From a virus, in the IMG/VR virus record IMGVR_UViG_3300032304_000103, positions 1 through 34,276 of that record: 34,276 nucleotides of DNA. The stretch is one strand, 5' to 3'. Positions within the stretch are counted from its first letter, which is position 1. Each line of letters starts with the position of its first letter. Below the pieces are notes generated by a model. The model saw only the letters and a program-made list of their open reading frames with translations. It made no database searches and had not been told where the DNA came from. Both the position numbers and the translations under genes were made by a program. This document shows positions 13,952-21,199 of the stretch, piece after piece.

Positions 13952-14185
13952 ATGAAAGCGCCGCAAAAATCCCTTAAAGACTGGGGCGACCAGAAGTGGC
14001 GTACTAAGTCTGGCAAACCGTCCTCCAAGACGGGGGAGCGGTATCTGCCTGAGAAGGCCATTAAGTCCCTGAGTGCTGCGGAATACGCAGCTACCACCAA
14101 GGCAAAACGCGCAGGTAAGGCGGCGGGGAAACAGTTCGTTGCCCAGCCAAAGACAGTTGCAAAGAAAACAGCGGGGTTCAGATAA
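13952..14185 (+). CDS. Small basic protein with WRTKSGK and GERYLPEKA motifs, 77 aa
   Basis: The 77-residue, lysine-rich protein begins with LKDWGDQKWRTKSGKPS (about 8-24). It continues TGERYLPEKAIKSLSAAEYAATT and KRAGKAAGKQFVAQPKTVAKKT. The pattern (WGxQKWRTKSGKP, GERYLPE, EYAAT, KxGKQFxxQP) is strongly conserved-looking and resembles the family I know as DUF5872, seen in bacteria, phages and large eukaryotic viruses (from memory, not searched). It starts one base after the previous gene's stop, and its own stop (TAA) overlaps the next ATG by one base. Function is unknown; high positive charge suggests DNA or RNA contact. Confidence 0.76.
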   Translation: MKAPQKSLKDWGDQKWRTKSGKPSSKTGERYLPEKAIKSLSAAEYAATTKAKRAGKAAGKQFVAQPKTVAKKTAGFR

Positions 14186-14661
14186 TGGCAAAAATTGGAA
14201 GACGACCTACGGACGACCAACTGCTTGAAGGCGGGGGCGCGGGTATGGGCGCTGGTGTTGGTGGCACTAAGTGGAGCAATATGCCTTCACTTAAAGGTAA
14301 AGCCAACGCAGTTGACGACATCAAAAAGATGGGTGCTGACACGTCCCACCTCAAAGGCAGTGCTAAAGATGCCGCCAACGAGGCTAAAGATCGCGCAGTT
14401 AACAGAACAGGCGTACGTATTGCAGGCGCAACTGCGCTAAGTGAAGGTACAAAAGCTGCTTTAGGTCGCCCCGCATCTGCAAAAAACGATGATGGAGATA
14501 GCTTCAAGGATATGGAACGCGCCTTACGTGCAGCAGATTCTGATATTGAGTCCAGCAAGTACGGTAAGGGCGACAACATGAAAAAGGGCGGTGTTGTATC
14601 CGCCTCTCGTCGCGCCGACGGTATTGCATCAAAGGGTAAAACCCGTGGAAAGATGTGCTAA
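14185..14661 (+). CDS. Small phage protein with RADGIASKGKTRGKMC tail, 158 aa
   Basis: The 158-residue, Gly/Ala/Lys-rich protein has an N-terminus KIGRRPTDDQLLEGGGAGMG. The middle is helical (DDIKKMGADTSHLK, AANEAKDRAVNRTGVRIAGA), and a further acidic segment is FKDMERALRAADSDIES. The tail is GGVVSASRRADGIASKGKTRGKMC. The last 25 residues repeat the tail of the gene at 13397-13669 almost exactly and end in a cysteine. The start overlaps the previous TAA stop by one base, and the stop directly abuts the next ATG. Function is unknown. It probably belongs with the neighbouring small basic proteins as structural or internal-head factors. Confidence 0.72.
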   Translation: MAKIGRRPTDDQLLEGGGAGMGAGVGGTKWSNMPSLKGKANAVDDIKKMGADTSHLKGSAKDAANEAKDRAVNRTGVRIAGATALSEGTKAALGRPASAKNDDGDSFKDMERALRAADSDIESSKYGKGDNMKKGGVVSASRRADGIASKGKTRGKMC

Positions 14662-15603
14662 ATGGCAGTTACATCCGGCTTAACCTCGTTTAACCTTGAC
14701 CTCACTGAGTTGGTCGAGGAGGCGTTCGAGCGGGCCGGACGTGAGCTGCGTTCTGGCTATGACCTGCGCACAGCTCGTCGTAGTCTCAACATTATGTTCG
14801 CCGACTGGGCAAACCGTGGCATCAACATGTGGACGATTGAGCAAGGTCAGATCGACTTGGTTCAAGGTCAGAGCACCTACGCCCTACCCGTCGATACCGT
14901 TGATTTACTTGAACACGTTATCCGCACGCAAGCTGGCCAGACTTCTAACCAAGCTGACCTGACCATCACACGTATTAGCGTTTCTACCTATGCGACCCTC
15001 CCAAACAAGCTTCAGCAGGCTCGTCCAATTCAGGTGTGGGTGCAACGGCTCGACGGCCAGACTGCGGCGGCAAACACGACTCTTAATGGCGGCATTTCGA
15101 ATACTGACACTACGATTACCGTAGCCTCCGCTCAAGGTCTACCTGCGGCTGGTTTTGTACAGGTCGGCACCGGAGTTACTGCTGAGACAATCAACTACAC
15201 CGCTATTAACGGTAACCAGCTCACAGGCTGTTTCCGTGGGCAGAATGGTACATCCGCCGCCAATCATTCGACTGGCGCAGCAGTGGCGGTACAAAGCCTT
15301 CCAGCTGTGTCCTTGTGGCCGACCCCAGATGGTGCCCAGACATATCAACTCGTTTATTGGCGTCTGCGCCGTACTCAAGATGCTGGTGGTGGTGTGAACG
15401 TGATGGACGTACCTTTCCGCTTTATCCCCTGTATGGCTGCTGGCTTGGCGTTCTACATCGCGGGCAAGATTCCCGAAGGCGCTGAGCGCATCATGATGCT
15501 GAAGCAACAGTACGACGAGGCTTGGGAACTGGCAGCTTACGAAGACCACGAGAAGGCTGCGATTCGGTTTGTGCCGCGTCAGCAGTACATCGGGGGCACC
15601 TAA
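14662..15603 (+). CDS. Tail connector / P22 gp4-like head-to-tail joining protein
   Basis: This 313-residue protein likely binds below the portal. The N-terminal helical core LTELVEEAFERAGRELRSGYDLRTARRS (positions 15-42) matches the gp4-like connector fold. WANRGINMWTIEQGQIDLVQGQSTY follows (50-74). Between about 133 and 212 is an inserted beta domain with GISNTDTTITVASAQGLP and FRGQNGTSAANHSTGA. The C-terminal part returns to helices (AAGLAFYIAGKIPEGAERI). The gene abuts the previous stop, and its stop overlaps the next ATG (TAATG). A second connector-like protein is at 16510-17187. Connector function is inferred from the N-terminal pattern and gene order. Confidence 0.75.
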   Translation: MAVTSGLTSFNLDLTELVEEAFERAGRELRSGYDLRTARRSLNIMFADWANRGINMWTIEQGQIDLVQGQSTYALPVDTVDLLEHVIRTQAGQTSNQADLTITRISVSTYATLPNKLQQARPIQVWVQRLDGQTAAANTTLNGGISNTDTTITVASAQGLPAAGFVQVGTGVTAETINYTAINGNQLTGCFRGQNGTSAANHSTGAAVAVQSLPAVSLWPTPDGAQTYQLVYWRLRRTQDAGGGVNVMDVPFRFIPCMAAGLAFYIAGKIPEGAERIMMLKQQYDEAWELAAYEDHEKAAIRFVPRQQYIGGT

Positions 15604-16031
15604 TGGCTAACCGGTTTGCGTCTGGTAAAAACGCGATTGCCCAATGCGACCGTTGCGATCAGCGGTTCAAGTTAAAGGTGCTCAAGCGCGAGATTATCAA
15701 GACTAGGAATTATGATCTCTTGGTGTGCCCAGAGTGTTGGGACCCAGATCAGCCGCAGCTTCAGCTGGGTATGTACCCCGTTGACGACCCTCAAGGTTTG
15801 CGTAGCCCGCGCCCTGACCGAAGTTATGTAGCGTCTGGCACTACAGGTTTGCAGATTCAGAACGGCAACAGCACAAGCACTTTGGAGCAAGGGTTCCAAG
15901 GTGAGGGTAGTCGCAACATACAATGGGGCTGGGCACCGGTAGGTGGCGCGGCTAACGATGACGCGGGGTTGACGCCAAATTACTTGGCTTTAACGGTAGA
16001 AATTGGTACAGTCACCATATCAACGACGTAA
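15603..16031 (+). CDS. Putative structural protein with Cys4 zinc finger, 142 aa
   Basis: The 142-residue protein starts MANRFASGKNAIAQCDRCDQ. Cysteines C15, C18, C42 and C45 form a rubredoxin-like zinc knuckle (CDRC ... CPEC), followed by WDPDQPQLQLGMYPVDDPQGLRSPRPD (46-72). The second half is a beta-rich segment rich in G, T and A. The combination of a zinc knuckle and a DPQ/RSPRPD stretch is characteristic of a protein family widespread in podovirus tail-connector regions. The start overlaps the preceding stop by one base; the frame's upstream extension lies inside the previous gene. Likely a connector or tail component. Zinc binding is inferred. Confidence 0.75.
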   Translation: MANRFASGKNAIAQCDRCDQRFKLKVLKREIIKTRNYDLLVCPECWDPDQPQLQLGMYPVDDPQGLRSPRPDRSYVASGTTGLQIQNGNSTSTLEQGFQGEGSRNIQWGWAPVGGAANDDAGLTPNYLALTVEIGTVTISTT

Positions 16032-16041
16032 GGAGTCGAAC

Positions 16042-16236
16042 ATGTTTAAATCAGGCGCTCAGGGTGTTAACACCAAAGGCAAAACTAAAGGCCGTAATCT
16101 CGGCGACAGTGGCCCAACCGTGGCTACCCAAAAGGGTAAAGCTGGCAAAGGCGGTAAAGGCGGCGGTAAAACTGACGCTGACATGCTGAGCATGGGTCGT
16201 GGTATGGCTAAAGTTGCTAACCAGAAGCGAGGCTAA
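16042..16236 (+). CDS. Small basic Gly/Lys protein with KGKTKG motif, 64 aa
   Basis: The 64-residue product is dominated by K, G and A (KGKTKGRN, GKAGKGGKGGGK), followed by TDADMLSMGRGMAKVANQ. GAQGVNTKGKTKGR (about 5-18) is the same KGKTKG motif that ends the genes at 12897, 13397 and 14185, here near the N-terminus. ATG 16042 follows AAGGAG at 8 bases. It lies 10 bases after the preceding gene and 2 bases before the next. Very low-complexity, probably disordered and positively charged; a DNA- or virion-interacting peptide is likely. Function unknown. Confidence 0.65.
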   Translation: MFKSGAQGVNTKGKTKGRNLGDSGPTVATQKGKAGKGGKGGGKTDADMLSMGRGMAKVANQKRG

Positions 16237-16238
16237 TC

Positions 16239-16508
16239 ATGGGTAAATTTAGTCAAAAAATGATGGGCAAGGAAGTTGGCTCCGCCAGCGTTTACGCCGA
16301 GCCTCACACAATGGACGGCAAGCCCCTCAAGGCTACGAAGAAGACCGACCCAAACACGTTATCTGGTAAACAGGTAAGCCCACGTACACCCGCAATGCGT
16401 GTGAGTGCTGGTGACCCTGCCGCCGACGACGTCAAAACTACGGGTATCAAAATCCGTGGCACAGGTGCAGCGACTAAGGGCTTGATGGCTCGCGGACCAA
16501 TGGCCTAA
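16239..16508 (+). CDS. Small phage protein ending in RGTGAATKGLMARGPMA, 89 aa
   Basis: This 89-residue polar, basic protein starts MGKFSQKMMGKEVGSASVYAEPH. A loop rich in K, T and P leads to the C-terminal tail KTTGIKIRGTGAATKGLMAR and GPMA (about 66-89). This tail type is familiar from many small phage proteins (memory, not searched) and is a relative of the KGKTKG tails of the neighbours. It begins 2 bases after the previous stop and ends 1 base before the connector gene at 16510. No domain is recognisable. Role unknown. Confidence 0.72.
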   Translation: MGKFSQKMMGKEVGSASVYAEPHTMDGKPLKATKKTDPNTLSGKQVSPRTPAMRVSAGDPAADDVKTTGIKIRGTGAATKGLMARGPMA

Positions 16509-16509
16509 C

Positions 16510-17187
16510 ATGACATACGACGAGCTTGTTGTTGCGGTAACCGACTACACAGAGAACACCGTCCCGAAGGTGGACATGGATATATTCATCCGTCAGGCTG
16601 AACAACGTATCTACAACTCTGTGCAGTTCCCATCACTGCGTAAAAACATGACGGGTACGACGCAGACCAACATCAAGTATCTCGCTTGCCCCGATGATTT
16701 TCTGTCCACGTTTTCGTTGGCAGTTATTGACTCCAGCGGCAACTATGAGTACCTGCTGAACAAGGATGTGAACTTCATTCGTCAGGCGTATCCAAACCCG
16801 GACGACCGCGCCATCCCGAAATACTACGCTCTGTTTGGCCCTGCGGTGTCGCAGTCAGCAACCCCTGCTATCAGTAATGAGTTAACGTTCCTTCTTGGCC
16901 CCACGCCTGATATGGCGTATGAAGTTGAGCTGCACTATTACTACTATCCAACATCTATTGTTATCGCAACAGATGGGCGCACATGGTTGGGTGATAACTT
17001 TGACTCTGTACTGTTGTACGGTACATTGGTTGAGGCGTATACCTACATGAAGGGTGAAGCGGACATCGCACTTGCCTACAACGCAAAGTACAAAGAAGCT
17101 CTGTCTATGGCTAAGCGTCTAGGTGATGGTCTGGAACGTGGCGATGCGTATCGTGATGGGCAGACAAAGATTAAGGTCACTTCATGA
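16510..17187 (+). CDS. Phage connector/adaptor protein (gp4-like), 225 aa
   Basis: This 225-residue helical protein is of the phage adaptor type that bridges portal and tail. The N-terminus MTYDELVVAVTDYTEN, then VDMDIFIRQAEQRIYNSVQFPSLRK (1-45), shows the FIRQAEQRIYxSVQ helix typical of the family. YLACPDDFLSTFSLAVIDSSG and LLNKDVNFIRQAYPNPDDRAIPKYYALF follow. A strand region LTFLLGPTPDMAYEVELHYYYYP comes next, and helices end the chain. It may be a second copy or a partner of the connector at 14662. The stop overlaps the next start (ATGA), so both are coupled. Role inferred from family pattern. Confidence 0.8.
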   Translation: MTYDELVVAVTDYTENTVPKVDMDIFIRQAEQRIYNSVQFPSLRKNMTGTTQTNIKYLACPDDFLSTFSLAVIDSSGNYEYLLNKDVNFIRQAYPNPDDRAIPKYYALFGPAVSQSATPAISNELTFLLGPTPDMAYEVELHYYYYPTSIVIATDGRTWLGDNFDSVLLYGTLVEAYTYMKGEADIALAYNAKYKEALSMAKRLGDGLERGDAYRDGQTKIKVTS

Positions 17188-17612
17188 CAATCGCTCAGGG
17201 CGCAACAAACACATTCAAGGTCGGGTTGCTTGACGGCAACTACGACTTGGCCGCTGGTAGTTTCAAGATTGCCTTGTACACCGGCGCGGCTTCGATTGGC
17301 CCAGATACAACCGCATACACCGCATTAAATGAGGTGGTTGCTTCAGGATACACCGCAGGGGGCGAACCGCTGACAATCTCTCAAGTGCCGACTATTGGAA
17401 ACCAATCTGGTAACGCAGTTGCGTATTTGTCGTTTAGTAATGTGACGTGGACTTCAGCCCTCACCACACGCGGCGCTTTGATTTATCAGGTGGGTGGGGG
17501 TAACCCATCTGTTTGCGTGCTGGACTTTGGCGCGGACAAGACATCCACCACCACTTTTACTGTACAGTTCCCTGCTGCTACCAACACGGCAGCAATCATT
17601 CGGATTAACTAA
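17184..17612 (+). CDS. Beta-rich structural protein, 142 aa (paralog of 17829 gene)
   Basis: The 142-residue beta-sandwich-type protein has FKVGLLDGNYDLAAGSFKIALYTGAAS (about 11-37), then TTAYTALNEVVASGYTAGGEPLTI and SFSNVTWTSALTTRGALIYQ. These match the protein at 17829-18329 in order: FKAALYFASATM, TTAYTTTGEVTNTSGTGYTAGG and SFSWTALTVNTAFDSVLLY. Low charge and repetitive strands suggest a virion surface or tail protein. The start overlaps the stop of the connector gene by ATGA. Exact function is unknown. Confidence 0.7.
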   Translation: MTIAQGATNTFKVGLLDGNYDLAAGSFKIALYTGAASIGPDTTAYTALNEVVASGYTAGGEPLTISQVPTIGNQSGNAVAYLSFSNVTWTSALTTRGALIYQVGGGNPSVCVLDFGADKTSTTTFTVQFPAATNTAAIIRIN

Positions 17613-17621
17613 GGAGAAACT

Positions 17622-17819
17622 ATGGCGTTAGTGAACACTACAAAAGGTGAGATGGACGAAACTTTGCTTGAAAAACGCGAAGGAACCGTCGATAATGACA
17701 ACGAAACAACCACTTGGGTTGAGTACTGGTTGGAAGGCGAGCTCGTCCACCGTTCCGCTCACGTGACTCTCAAAAAGATGCCAACCTTTGCAGGTGGCGA
17801 ATCAGCTTCTTTTGCATAA
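17622..17819 (+). CDS. Small phage protein, 65 aa
   Basis: The 65-residue acidic protein has TTKGEMDETLLEKREGTVDND (about 6-26), then TTTWVEYWLEGELVHRSAHVTLKK (28-51). AAGGAG precedes ATG 17622 by 6 bases. It sits between two paralogous structural genes. A two-strand hairpin with acidic start and a WVEYWLEGELVHRS core can be seen, but I do not recognise the function. It may be a small tail or assembly factor. Confidence 0.68.
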   Translation: MALVNTTKGEMDETLLEKREGTVDNDNETTTWVEYWLEGELVHRSAHVTLKKMPTFAGGESASFA

Positions 17820-17828
17820 GGATTTATC

Positions 17829-18329
17829 ATGGCAAATACTCAATCAATGTGCACATCGTTCATGAGTGAACTGATGCTTGGCCAACACCAGTTTGGCACT
17901 TCAACTATTGTGTCTCGCGGTAGCTTGACTTCACCAACTACAGACACTTTCAAAGCCGCTTTGTATTTTGCTTCGGCAACTATGAGCGCCGCTACGACTG
18001 CGTATACGACTACTGGGGAAGTAACAAACACTTCTGGCACAGGTTATACCGCTGGTGGCGTTACTGTTACAAACGGTACGGCCCCCACGTCAAGCAACAG
18101 TTCTGCTACTGTGGGTACGGCATACTGGACACCGACTGCTAGTTTCTCATGGACAGCATTGACCGTGAATACAGCGTTTGATTCAGTGCTTCTCTATAAC
18201 TCGACTCAAAGTAACAAGGCCGTGTCTGTGCATACCTTCGGTTCTCAAACAATTACCGCTGGTACATTCACTTTGACAATGCCTTCAAACACCACATCCA
18301 CCGCGTTGTTGCGCTTAGCTACGACCTAA
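17829..18329 (+). CDS. Beta-rich structural protein, 166 aa (paralog of 17184 gene)
   Basis: The 166-residue beta-sandwich protein is related to 17184-17612 across most of its length (SFKIALYTGAAS and FKAALYFASAT; SGYTAGG and TGYTAGG; ITAGTFTLTMP near the end). An N-terminal extension (ANTQSMCTSFMSELMLGQHQFG, 2-23) is absent from the paralog. AAGGA precedes ATG 17829 by 6 bases. Location between connector genes and the repeat-rich fiber-like gene suggests a tail or decoration protein. Function inferred from context only. Confidence 0.7.
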   Translation: MANTQSMCTSFMSELMLGQHQFGTSTIVSRGSLTSPTTDTFKAALYFASATMSAATTAYTTTGEVTNTSGTGYTAGGVTVTNGTAPTSSNSSATVGTAYWTPTASFSWTALTVNTAFDSVLLYNSTQSNKAVSVHTFGSQTITAGTFTLTMPSNTTSTALLRLATT

Positions 18330-18341
18330 TAAGGAGTAGCC

Positions 18342-20723
18342 ATGTACGGGGAATGGGGGAATGGACCGTGGGGTTCAGGCCCGTGGGGCTACGGCCCCAC
18401 CCCGACAGAAGGCTGGGGGGCTGGCGCTTGGGGTGATGGAGCATGGGGTGGCACTACTGCCACTTCTGTGGCTATTACTGGCGACGCCGCCTCCGGTTCT
18501 GCTGGGGCAACATCGGCAAACATAACCGTTGCGCTTTCAGGCGTAGCGGCTTCTGGCGCTTCTGGTGTAGCAACCCCCGTACGTACAAATGAGCTTACTG
18601 GCGACTCGGCCACAGGTTCTGTTGGTGCTGTAGTTGAAACCAATAGTTCAGGCCAAACTGGTGACGTAGCCACAGGTTTTGTAGGCACAACAGCCCCCGC
18701 AATTTCTGTTGCCCTTACTGGCGTAGCCGCATCTGGCGCAGTTGGTTCCGTTGTTCGCGGCGCTACATCTCTAGCTCTTACTGGCGACTCCGCCGCTGGT
18801 TTTGCTGGAACGACTACTCCGGTCAGCTCTTTCGCTATTACAGGTGACTCAGCCGCAGGTTCAGTTGGAACCACTACTCCCGTCAAGTCTTTTGCCCTTA
18901 CAGGCGACGTAGCGACAGGCGCTGCTGGGACGACAACTCCGGCCATTTCTGTTGCACTCACAGGTGTATCTGCTGCTGGCGCAGTTGGTTCTGTAGCACG
19001 TGGTGCTACATCTCTGGCTCTTACCGGCGACTCCGCCACAGGTTCAGTTGGGGACGTCACAGAGACCAACAGTTCAGGCCAGACAGGGGATGTGGCCACA
19101 GGTTTTGTAGGTGCAACGGCCCCCGTAATTTCTGTTGCACTCACAGGTGTATCGGCTGCGGGTTCAGTGGGTTCTGTAGCACGTGGTGCTACATCTCTGG
19201 CACTTACAGGTAATTCAGCCACAGGTTCAGTTGGAAGCATCACTGCTGTTCAGTCTTTTGCAATCACGGGCGACTCGGCCACGGGTTCAGTTGGAACCAC
19301 CACCCCTGTTAAAGCTCTTACTGGTGACTCAGCGGCAGGAACTGTTGGCACAACCACTCCTGTTATTTCTGTTGCGCTTACCGGCGTGGCGGCTTCTGGC
19401 GTTGTCGGGTCTGTTTCTCGCGGTGCTACTTCTTTTGCCCTGACAGGCGTTTCTGCCACAGGTTCTGTTGGTGATGTAACCGAGACAAATAGCTCAGGAC
19501 AAACCGGTGACGTAGCTACAGGCTTCGTAGGAACAACTACTCCAAACATTTCCGTGGCGCTTTCCGGCGTATCAGCTTCTGGCTCCGTGGGCACAGTCTC
19601 TCGCGGCGCTGTGTCTTTTGCCCTGACAGGTGACGTTGCTTCTGGTTTCGTTGGAACAGTCGTAGCCACAGGCAGCGTTGCAACAACAGGCGATTCAGCT
19701 ACAGGTACGACTGGTACCGTCACATCGAATATCAGCGTTGCCCTCACAGGTACTTCAGCTACGGGTCTATCTGGCTCAGTCGCAATCAGCAACATTAAGG
19801 CTTTGACCGGCGCGTTGGCCAACGGTTCTGTTGGTTTGGTGGCTCCTGCATCCAGCGTTGCCTTGACTGGCGATTTGGCTACGGGTTCTGTAGGTACTGT
19901 GTCTCGCGGCGCTACATCTTTTGCCTTAACCGGCGATCTGGCTACAGGCTCCGTTGGGGATGTTGCAGAAACAAACTCAGGAGGCCAAACTGGCGATGTT
20001 GCCACAGGCTCCGTGGGCGCGGTTTCTACCGTCATCACAATTGCACTGGCTGGCGTATCGGCTTCTGGCAACGTTGGCACGGTCGTGGCTTCCAGCGGAG
20101 TTGTTGCCGCTTTGTCCGGTGTGGCTGCATCTGGTCAGGTTGGCGCAGTTGCAGCTCAGGCTACGTCCGCAGAAGTCGGTGATGTTGCAGTTGGTAGCGT
20201 AGGTACAGCGTCCGCAGTCTTGACGATTGCCCTGACCGGTAATGCAGCTTCTGGCTACGTTGGTACGGTTACTACTACAACGGCAACAATTGTTGCTCTG
20301 ACAGGTGTGGCAGCTTCTGGTGATTTGGGCGCAGTGGCCCCAGCCAGCACCGTGGCTACAACAGGTGACGCAGCTTCAGGTGAAGTCGGTACAGCCACAA
20401 ACGAGATCGCCATTGAGTTGTTCGGCTCTCGCGCAAACGGGTTTGTGGGCACCGTTACGGCCACCACCGTAACCAGCATTGCTCTGACAGGCGTTTCTGC
20501 CGCTGGCTCTGTTGGCAACATGGGCGTCTTTTATTGGAATTTAATTGATGACAGCGAGACCGCTTCGTGGCAGAATGTCACAACTGCGGAAGAACCCGGT
20601 TGGGCTGCTGTCACAACAACGCAATCAGCCGGATGGCAAAATGTGATTAACACCGAAGAGCCAAACTGGGCAGAGGTGGCCACAGATGAAGACGCCGGTT
20701 GGGAACTCATCCCGCCACTATAG
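18342..20723 (+). CDS. Repeat-rich tail/fiber-type protein, 793 aa
   Basis: The product is built almost entirely from short repeats. Residues 1-36 are W/G repeats (WGNGPWGSGPWG, GWGAGAWGDGAWGG). Residues 46-728 are 34 units of 18-22 residues (mostly 20), each beginning T-G-D/V-x-A-x-G-x-V-G, with hydrophobic ends such as SVAL or SFAL. The last 60 residues have five tryptophans at 11-residue spacing in WQNVxTxEEPG-type units. It contains very few charged residues and no lysine-rich regions. Repeating glycine and valine strands suggest an extended beta-structured fiber or spike shaft, but no known fiber domain is visible. AGGAG lies 6 bases before ATG 18342. It is followed by fiber genes. Long open frames on the minus strand here are shadows of the repeat. 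Confidence 0.75.
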   Translation: MYGEWGNGPWGSGPWGYGPTPTEGWGAGAWGDGAWGGTTATSVAITGDAASGSAGATSANITVALSGVAASGASGVATPVRTNELTGDSATGSVGAVVETNSSGQTGDVATGFVGTTAPAISVALTGVAASGAVGSVVRGATSLALTGDSAAGFAGTTTPVSSFAITGDSAAGSVGTTTPVKSFALTGDVATGAAGTTTPAISVALTGVSAAGAVGSVARGATSLALTGDSATGSVGDVTETNSSGQTGDVATGFVGATAPVISVALTGVSAAGSVGSVARGATSLALTGNSATGSVGSITAVQSFAITGDSATGSVGTTTPVKALTGDSAAGTVGTTTPVISVALTGVAASGVVGSVSRGATSFALTGVSATGSVGDVTETNSSGQTGDVATGFVGTTTPNISVALSGVSASGSVGTVSRGAVSFALTGDVASGFVGTVVATGSVATTGDSATGTTGTVTSNISVALTGTSATGLSGSVAISNIKALTGALANGSVGLVAPASSVALTGDLATGSVGTVSRGATSFALTGDLATGSVGDVAETNSGGQTGDVATGSVGAVSTVITIALAGVSASGNVGTVVASSGVVAALSGVAASGQVGAVAAQATSAEVGDVAVGSVGTASAVLTIALTGNAASGYVGTVTTTTATIVALTGVAASGDLGAVAPASTVATTGDAASGEVGTATNEIAIELFGSRANGFVGTVTATTVTSIALTGVSAAGSVGNMGVFYWNLIDDSETASWQNVTTAEEPGWAAVTTTQSAGWQNVINTEEPNWAEVATDEDAGWELIPPL
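18477..20525 (+). repeat. 34-unit protein-coding tandem repeat with 7-unit super-repeat
   Basis: Thirty-four degenerate units of about 60 bases encode the TGDxAxGxVG pattern. The marker unit containing ETNSSGQ (or ETNSGGQ) occurs at units 3, 10, 17 and 25, starting at bases 18636, 19062, 19482 and 19968. The spacings are 426, 420 and 486 bases. Segments around 18955-19020 and 19130-19200 are nearly identical at base level. The array therefore grew by duplication of blocks of about seven units. Confidence 0.85.
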
Positions 20724-20732
20724 GAGTATTAA

Positions 20733-21197
20733 ATGACGGTAAACGCAACCAGCCTATTGGGCCTCGCGCTTCCAGTAACAGGCACCGAAACTGGTACGTG
20801 GGGCGACACGGTTAACAACGCGCTCACAGCATTGCTGGACACAGCCGTTGCCGGTGTGACTTCACTGACCACCGATGCTGACGTAACACTGACTACTACG
20901 ACCCTTGCTGCCAACGAAGCGCGGCAAGCCATTATTCTGTGGGCACCAGCTTCCGGTACTACCACTCGAAACATCACTGCGCCAGCTCGAAGTAAGACCT
21001 ATGTGGTCATCAATAACTCTGGTGGCACGCAATCCATTGTGATTCGCGGTGCTGGTCCCACTACAGGTGTTACAGTCATCAAAGGCGAGTATTGCACTGT
21101 GGCGTGGAACGGTTCAGATTTTGTAAAGACTGGCACAAACCAAGTCGGTGTTTCAACAGGTAAATCCATCGCAATGGCGATGATCTTCGGAGGCTAA
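20733..21197 (+). CDS. Putative tail/fiber structural protein, 154 aa
   Basis: The 154-residue beta-rich protein starts TVNATSLLGLALPVTGTETGTWGDTVN (2-28). VTSLTTDADVTLTTTT, RNITAPARSKTYVVINNSGG and SIVIRGAGPTTGVTVIKGE follow, ending in MAMIFGG. The LGLALP...GTWG...VN start is common to small phage proteins located beside tail fibers. It has no charged clusters or membrane segments. AGGAG lies 7 bases before ATG 20733, and the stop is 2 bases from the next ATG. A fiber tip or adaptor role is possible; nothing more specific is visible. Confidence 0.68.
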   Translation: MTVNATSLLGLALPVTGTETGTWGDTVNNALTALLDTAVAGVTSLTTDADVTLTTTTLAANEARQAIILWAPASGTTTRNITAPARSKTYVVINNSGGTQSIVIRGAGPTTGVTVIKGEYCTVAWNGSDFVKTGTNQVGVSTGKSIAMAMIFGG

Positions 21198-21199
21198 TC

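Noticed and set aside
18389-20521. Long minus-strand open frames opposite the repeat protein
   Set aside because: They arise because the 60-base repeat lacks stops on the other strand; the protein would be a proline/valine/alanine mirror of the repeat with no start signals.
18477-20525. Possible CRISPR array because of regularly spaced repeats
   Set aside because: Units are degenerate and in frame in a protein gene, with no identical direct repeats separated by unique spacers.
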